The notes under the pieces were generated by a model. That model was given only the letters and a program-made list of their open reading frames with translations, was not told the origin of the DNA and searched no databases. From Desulfobacterales bacterium (lineage in GTDB: Bacteria > Desulfobacterota > Desulfobacteria > Desulfobacterales > SpSt-501), in NCBI GenBank assembly GCA_030834695.1, contig JAUQXK010000057.1:46156-110155 (forward strand): a DNA stretch of 64,000 bases, read 5' to 3'. Below, piece by piece: positions 60,425 to 64,000 of the stretch. The translations under genes and the position numbers were made by a program. Position 1 is the stretch's first letter. The number at the start of each line of letters is the position of its first letter.

Positions 60425-61843
60425 TCACAATGGGTAAGACTGCCCCTTCTCGCCGCGAGCCAGGTCCAGAAACGCCATCAGTCTGTCGGCCCAGTATTTG
60501 AACGCATCTTCCGCTGATCCCCATTTGGTGAACTTTTCTTTCAATCCAATGGTCTTGTCATCTTTTGCAGCCGCAACGACCTTCTGGGTTGTGGAGTCGA
60601 ACACTATCAACTCGGCGGCCGTAACACCCGAACCGGGCCACGAAGTGTAGGTTTGTTTCTTTAGACCAACTTTATCATGTGTAATAGGTCCCTCCGGAGT
60701 GGTGTTCTCCAAAACCGGGCGGTTTTGTCTGAGATCTGTAATGGCAAATCGAATGCGGGCTACGTCGGGTCCGGGCGCTTTCACGATGGGGTATTGTTTT
60801 TTGAGGGACTCAACCAACTCTAGTTTGAAGGCATCCGCCAGCTTTTTCAATTCCCGGGGATCCATGCCTTTGTAATCTGAATCCGGCGCGAAAAAGAAAA
60901 CCACCGGCTCCAGAATCAGTCGACGGTATTTTGAGAAATTAACGCCCGGTTTGAGCCAGCGCATCCTGGCGCCGCCCGGTGGTCCCGGCTCGAGCAGTAT
61001 ATCGGAGTGGTGATGGCCCCACAGGCATATCAGCCTCTCAATCGGCGCTCTTTCCGTTTCCGGAGAAGGAGGGATTTCGGGCAGAACACGTTCAAAAGCA
61101 GCGACACACTCTGAATCCCACTTGGTTCCAGCACCTCCCTTCAAAATGGCAAGTGCCTCGGGAAATGTTTTTGCTTTTTGGTAGGGTCGATCAGTGGTTA
61201 TGGCGTCGAATGCATCAGCCACGGCAATTATTTTTGCTCCGATGGGTATATCAGCACCCTTTAGTTGGTCGGGGTAGCCACGGCCGTCTGGGCGTTCGTG
61301 GTGATGGCGGATGAAGGATAGTGCCGAACCCAAAAAATCAAGGTCTTTAAGGATTTCCGCACCCGTGATGGGGTGGCGGGTAATTTCGCGGATGATCTCC
61401 TTGCGATTGTCGCCCGCGTGAGGAAGAAACAGGACATCCGGAAACCCGATCTTCCCGATGTCGTGCAGCAATCCGGCCAATTCCACTAACTCCGTTTCCT
61501 TCTCGGTTAAGCCCATTTCCGCTGCGATCAACCTGGAGATCCGGCTGACCCGTTCAGCATGGCCTTCGGTGTAAGCATCACGGGCAGCAAGGGCCTTAGC
61601 CATAGCAGCCACGGTTGCTATAGTGTTCCGCCGGACTTGCTGGTTCACTTCCTCAAGTTGTTTAATCAGCGTTTCCAAATGGTATTCACGGGCCTCGACC
61701 TTTACCATCATGAGGCCGATGCCTTCGGCGATTGTACGTACGGGCTCGGAAACCTCCGGGCCGGCAAGTTCCATGATGTCGTTTGAATGCTTACCCGCTG
61801 AAATATCCGCGATGACCTCAAGTAATCGATTCAATTTTTCCAA
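60425..61843 (-). CDS. HD-GYP phosphodiesterase fused to a DUF3313 lipoprotein-type domain
   Basis: A 472-residue protein. A helical HAMP-like N-terminus (1-75) leads to a complete HD-GYP domain (HD 127-128, HHH 180-182, DGRGYP 186-191), expected to degrade c-di-GMP. From about 285 the sequence matches DUF3313 (VNFSKYRRLILEPVVFFFAP, MDPRELKKLADAFKLELVES, PGPDVARIRFAITDL), a family normally found as secreted lipoproteins. No signal peptide or membrane helix is visible, so that half would stay in the cytoplasm. The start codon is TTG 61843, with GAGGAG 8 bases upstream. The mscK-like gene follows after 56 bp. Confidence 0.82.
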   Translation of the reverse strand: MEKLNRLLEVIADISAGKHSNDIMELAGPEVSEPVRTIAEGIGLMMVKVEAREYHLETLIKQLEEVNQQVRRNTIATVAAMAKALAARDAYTEGHAERVSRISRLIAAEMGLTEKETELVELAGLLHDIGKIGFPDVLFLPHAGDNRKEIIREITRHPITGAEILKDLDFLGSALSFIRHHHERPDGRGYPDQLKGADIPIGAKIIAVADAFDAITTDRPYQKAKTFPEALAILKGGAGTKWDSECVAAFERVLPEIPPSPETERAPIERLICLWGHHHSDILLEPGPPGGARMRWLKPGVNFSKYRRLILEPVVFFFAPDSDYKGMDPRELKKLADAFKLELVESLKKQYPIVKAPGPDVARIRFAITDLRQNRPVLENTTPEGPITHDKVGLKKQTYTSWPGSGVTAAELIVFDSTTQKVVAAAKDDKTIGLKEKFTKWGSAEDAFKYWADRLMAFLDLARGEKGQSYPL

Positions 61844-61996
61844 AAACCGCTCCTCAAGTAACTGGAATTAGGGACCACCTGTAGCTATGCTCTGTTATGC
61901 TTTTATCCCTGATCTGCTGCCTGAACCGGTTAATTTGAAAATTGAATTATATTGATTTAGCGTTAAACAGTCTTGCGTGACGAGCTCGGGCACACC

Positions 61997-62190
61997 TCAT
62001 CTTGCCCACCCTTGTTGCTCAAATCTGACCTTGAGTTGGTTAGGAATTTCCCTGGCAGTCTGTTTGGCGCGGCCCTCTACGGTCGCTTCACCGCTAGTTT
62101 CGCCATAGATATCGACGCCGCTACTCACAATCAGCCCAAGCGGGTTGCGAGTTAAAAGCAGCATGCCCGCACCGAGTGCTCCTCCAGGGT
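61997..62190 (-). pseudogene. C-terminal remnant of a DUF4410/DUF3313-type lipoprotein gene
   Basis: On the minus strand this reads RNPLGLIVSSGVDIYGETSG, then EATVEGRAKQTAREI and VRFEQQGW before TGA at 61997-61999, like the end of glycine-zipper-bearing lipoproteins of the DUF4410 type. No start, signal or upstream domain continues it, and the frame decays beyond about 62200. The rest of the 511-bp gap 61844-62354 holds no other recognisable feature. Confidence 0.55.
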
Positions 62191-62354
62191 TTTTAGCCCC
62201 TCCGGCATCAAGCGATCCAGTGCCAAGCTTGCGCGGTCCGCTCGCTGTCGCCTTTTTTCAAAATCGGTTTTCCCTGTTAAACAAAGGGGCGGCAATGAGC
62301 AATGAATCTTCGGCTGCACGCTTGCGCTTCAATGCACCGGCGGATATGCAACTT

Positions 62355-63488
62355 TCAGTTGCCGCCCCCGTCAGCAAGCCCACCGCCCTCTCCGATTTCT
62401 TCATCGACCCATGCGGTTAAGAGCTTGTGGGCCACGGCGAGCACTACCGGCCCTACGAAGATGCCGATGAGGCCGAATGCAATTAAGCCTCCGACGACAC
62501 CGACGAAAATGAGCAGCAGCGGCAGATCGGCCCCTTTTTTGATCAGAATCGGGCGCAAAAACTTGTCCATGGCTTCTATCACCAGGGTCCAGACCAGAAG
62601 AAACGTTGCCCAGCCTGTCTGGTTGCTCCAGTAAAGCCAAACCACCGATGGGATCAGTACGAGAAGGGGTCCGACTTGGGCGATCGCCAGCATGAACATC
62701 ACTGCCGTGAGAACTGCGGCAAAAGGAACTCCGGCGACGGCGAGGCCGACGCCGCCCGCGACCGACATGACCACTGCGGTCACCACAACGCCGAAAGCGA
62801 CGCCGCGGACGGCCTGCGCGGCCAACCGGACCGAATGCTCCCCGCGAGATCCTGCCAGCCGACGTCCAAAACGCTTGATCCAGATAGTCGCCTGCTCCCC
62901 CTTGGCATATAGTAATGCGGCAAACACCACGGTGAGCAGAAATTGTAAGACCAGAGCTCCGAAGCCGCCTACCTCTGTAGCAAACCACCGGATGGCTGTG
63001 CCGCCGTATGGGGCCAGCCTTTTCATAAAATCTTGCAGCTCCGCCACCGCAACGTTCTTCCATGCAGCTACCAGATCACCACCGAAGAGCGGCAGACCCG
63101 CAAGCCAGGCCGGAGGCGGTGGAATTTCAAAGGTGGACAGCGATCTCACCCAAGCGGCAATCTGGTCGGTGTTCGACACAATGGTTCCGATGGCCAGCCA
63201 GAGCGGTATAACCAGCACGCAGAGAAGGACCACGGTCATCACCGTCACCGCCAGTGACCGGAGGCCCCAGAGCCGGTTCTGAATGGAGACCATCAACTGC
63301 CAGGTCGCCGTAACGATCGTCACCGCCCAAATCGTGGCTCCCAAAAACGGCTTCAGGATCCACAGTGAGGCGCCGATCAGAACCCCGATGAAGAGCACCG
63401 CGAGAACATTGCGGGTGATGTCGTGTTGGATTCCAGCCACCGTAACCTCTTTCTTAGGCTTATGCCTAACGGTTCTCTGCTGTTTCAT
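62355..63488 (-). CDS. AI-2E family transporter
   Basis: A 377-residue inner-membrane protein of the AI-2E/PerM (YdiK/TqsA-like) family: two N-terminal hydrophobic segments, a soluble insert (about 95-150), and the C-terminal membrane block with AQVGPLLVLIPSVVWLYW, DKFLRPILIKKGADLPLLLI and FVGVVGGLIAFGLIGIFVGP. Members export autoinducer-2 or act as Na+/H+ antiporters. ATG 63488 is a fair choice; a GTG about 48 bp further in has the better ribosome site (AGAGG). Confidence 0.88.
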   Translation of the reverse strand: MKQQRTVRHKPKKEVTVAGIQHDITRNVLAVLFIGVLIGASLWILKPFLGATIWAVTIVTATWQLMVSIQNRLWGLRSLAVTVMTVVLLCVLVIPLWLAIGTIVSNTDQIAAWVRSLSTFEIPPPPAWLAGLPLFGGDLVAAWKNVAVAELQDFMKRLAPYGGTAIRWFATEVGGFGALVLQFLLTVVFAALLYAKGEQATIWIKRFGRRLAGSRGEHSVRLAAQAVRGVAFGVVVTAVVMSVAGGVGLAVAGVPFAAVLTAVMFMLAIAQVGPLLVLIPSVVWLYWSNQTGWATFLLVWTLVIEAMDKFLRPILIKKGADLPLLLIFVGVVGGLIAFGLIGIFVGPVVLAVAHKLLTAWVDEEIGEGGGLADGGGN

Positions 63489-63577
63489 GCCGCCGGTGCA
63501 AGCTGGCAGTGTCAGCACTTGACTCCTGGAATGAATCTCGGGCGCCCTTCAGCCCATCAAAAATTCTGGTTCCGGCC

Positions 63578-64000
63578 TTATGCCATCATGGCCACTATGA
63601 CCGGCCCCCAAGCCGTCAGCAGGATGTTGCCGAGAGCATAGGGTACGGTATAACCCAGCGCCGGAAGTTTGCTTTGGGCTTCATCCTGTACGGCACGAAG
63701 CGCCGCGGTTATCGTCCCGGCTCCGGAGCAAGCTCCCAGAAGGATCAAAGGGTTCATTTTTAAGATGTATCGGCCAAAGAGGATCGACGTGAGGTGAGGC
63801 AGCACGGCGACGACGAGCCCCACGAAGACCAGGCTAATCCCTGATTTCTGGAGTCCGGTAATGAAGCTGGGTCCTGCAGCAAGACCAACACAGGCCATGA
63901 AAGTCGTCAGCCCGACGGTGTCGAAGACCCACATAGCCGCTTCGGGTATTCGGCCGAACGTGGGGCGGACGGACCGGAGCCAGCCAAACACCAGGCCCAT
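63578..64000 (-). CDS. AspT/YidE-type antiporter, C-terminal part (cut by window edge)
   Basis: 140 residues of a membrane transporter run in from the window end. GLTTFMACVGLAAGPSFI and the final GYTVPYALGNILLTAWGPVI are typical of the aspartate:alanine exchanger (AAE) family with its repeated AspT/YidE domain. The stop is TCA-complement at 63578-63580. The methionine at the very edge is probably internal. It lies 89 bp upstream of the AI-2E gene on the same strand. Confidence 0.85.
   Translation of the reverse strand: MGLVFGWLRSVRPTFGRIPEAAMWVFDTVGLTTFMACVGLAAGPSFITGLQKSGISLVFVGLVVAVLPHLTSILFGRYILKMNPLILLGACSGAGTITAALRAVQDEAQSKLPALGYTVPYALGNILLTAWGPVIVAMMA

Overview
The window is about 61% G+C by eye and gene-dense. 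It reads like a chromosome segment of an anaerobic or facultative Desulfobacterota ('deltaproteobacterial') bacterium. This rests on two TAXI-type TRAP systems, a tripartite tricarboxylate transporter, BKACE (DUF849), a cytochrome c', HDOD/HD-GYP signalling proteins, and interspersed repeats of a kind common in that group. No rRNA, tRNA, CRISPR array, transposase or phage gene was found. The phylum call is inference: no marker gene here fixes it.

Region 1 (1-7.5 kb): aroC, a complete TAXI TRAP operon (solute-binding protein, DUF1850, fused permease), an outer-membrane channel whose 5' end lies in repeat DNA, and a CorA-type channel with a changed signature motif. Region 2 (7.6-14.7 kb): an SOS mutagenesis cassette, lexA - DUF72 - imuB-like - dnaE2, with a clear palindromic operator in the lexA promoter, then a HAD phosphatase. 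Region 3 (15-19.2 kb): a three-gene Fe3+/polyamine-class ABC importer ending at a strong bidirectional terminator against a cold-shock gene. Region 4 (19.5-22.5 kb): two CBS-domain proteins and a cytochrome b561 / cytochrome c' pair.

Region 5 (22.7-36.9 kb) is the most distinctive. An RpiR-type regulator, a second TAXI TRAP importer, a class III aminotransferase and a beta-keto acid cleavage enzyme form one apparent operon. Next to it are a Gfo/Idh/MocA dehydrogenase, a divergent FadR-type regulator with tctBAC, an orphan DctP lipoprotein, a creatinase-like M24 protein lacking metal ligands, and fused remnants of a DctP and an SDR gene. The simplest reading is uptake and breakdown of a beta-amino acid: transamination to a beta-keto acid, then acetyl-CoA-dependent cleavage to acetoacetate plus an acyl-CoA.

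Region 6 (37-49.1 kb, minus strand): sucA-sucB-lpd for 2-oxoglutarate dehydrogenase, followed without a clear break by a branched-chain-amino-acid-type ABC importer (livK-H-M-G-F) and recQ. Region 7 (49.4-64 kb): two tandem HD-GYP/HDOD paralogues, fumC, small cysteine-containing proteins, a SafE/UreH-like membrane protein, a UbiA-family protein, a cytochrome b5-DUF2231 protein, an MscK-like channel, an HD-GYP-DUF3313 fusion, a decayed lipoprotein fragment, an AI-2E family exporter and the end of an AspT/YidE-type transporter.

Two themes cut across the window. Three separate importer operons carry a strong hairpin directly after the binding-protein gene. Several repeat families sit exactly at gene ends, where they supply stop codons, C-terminal residues or N-terminal extensions.
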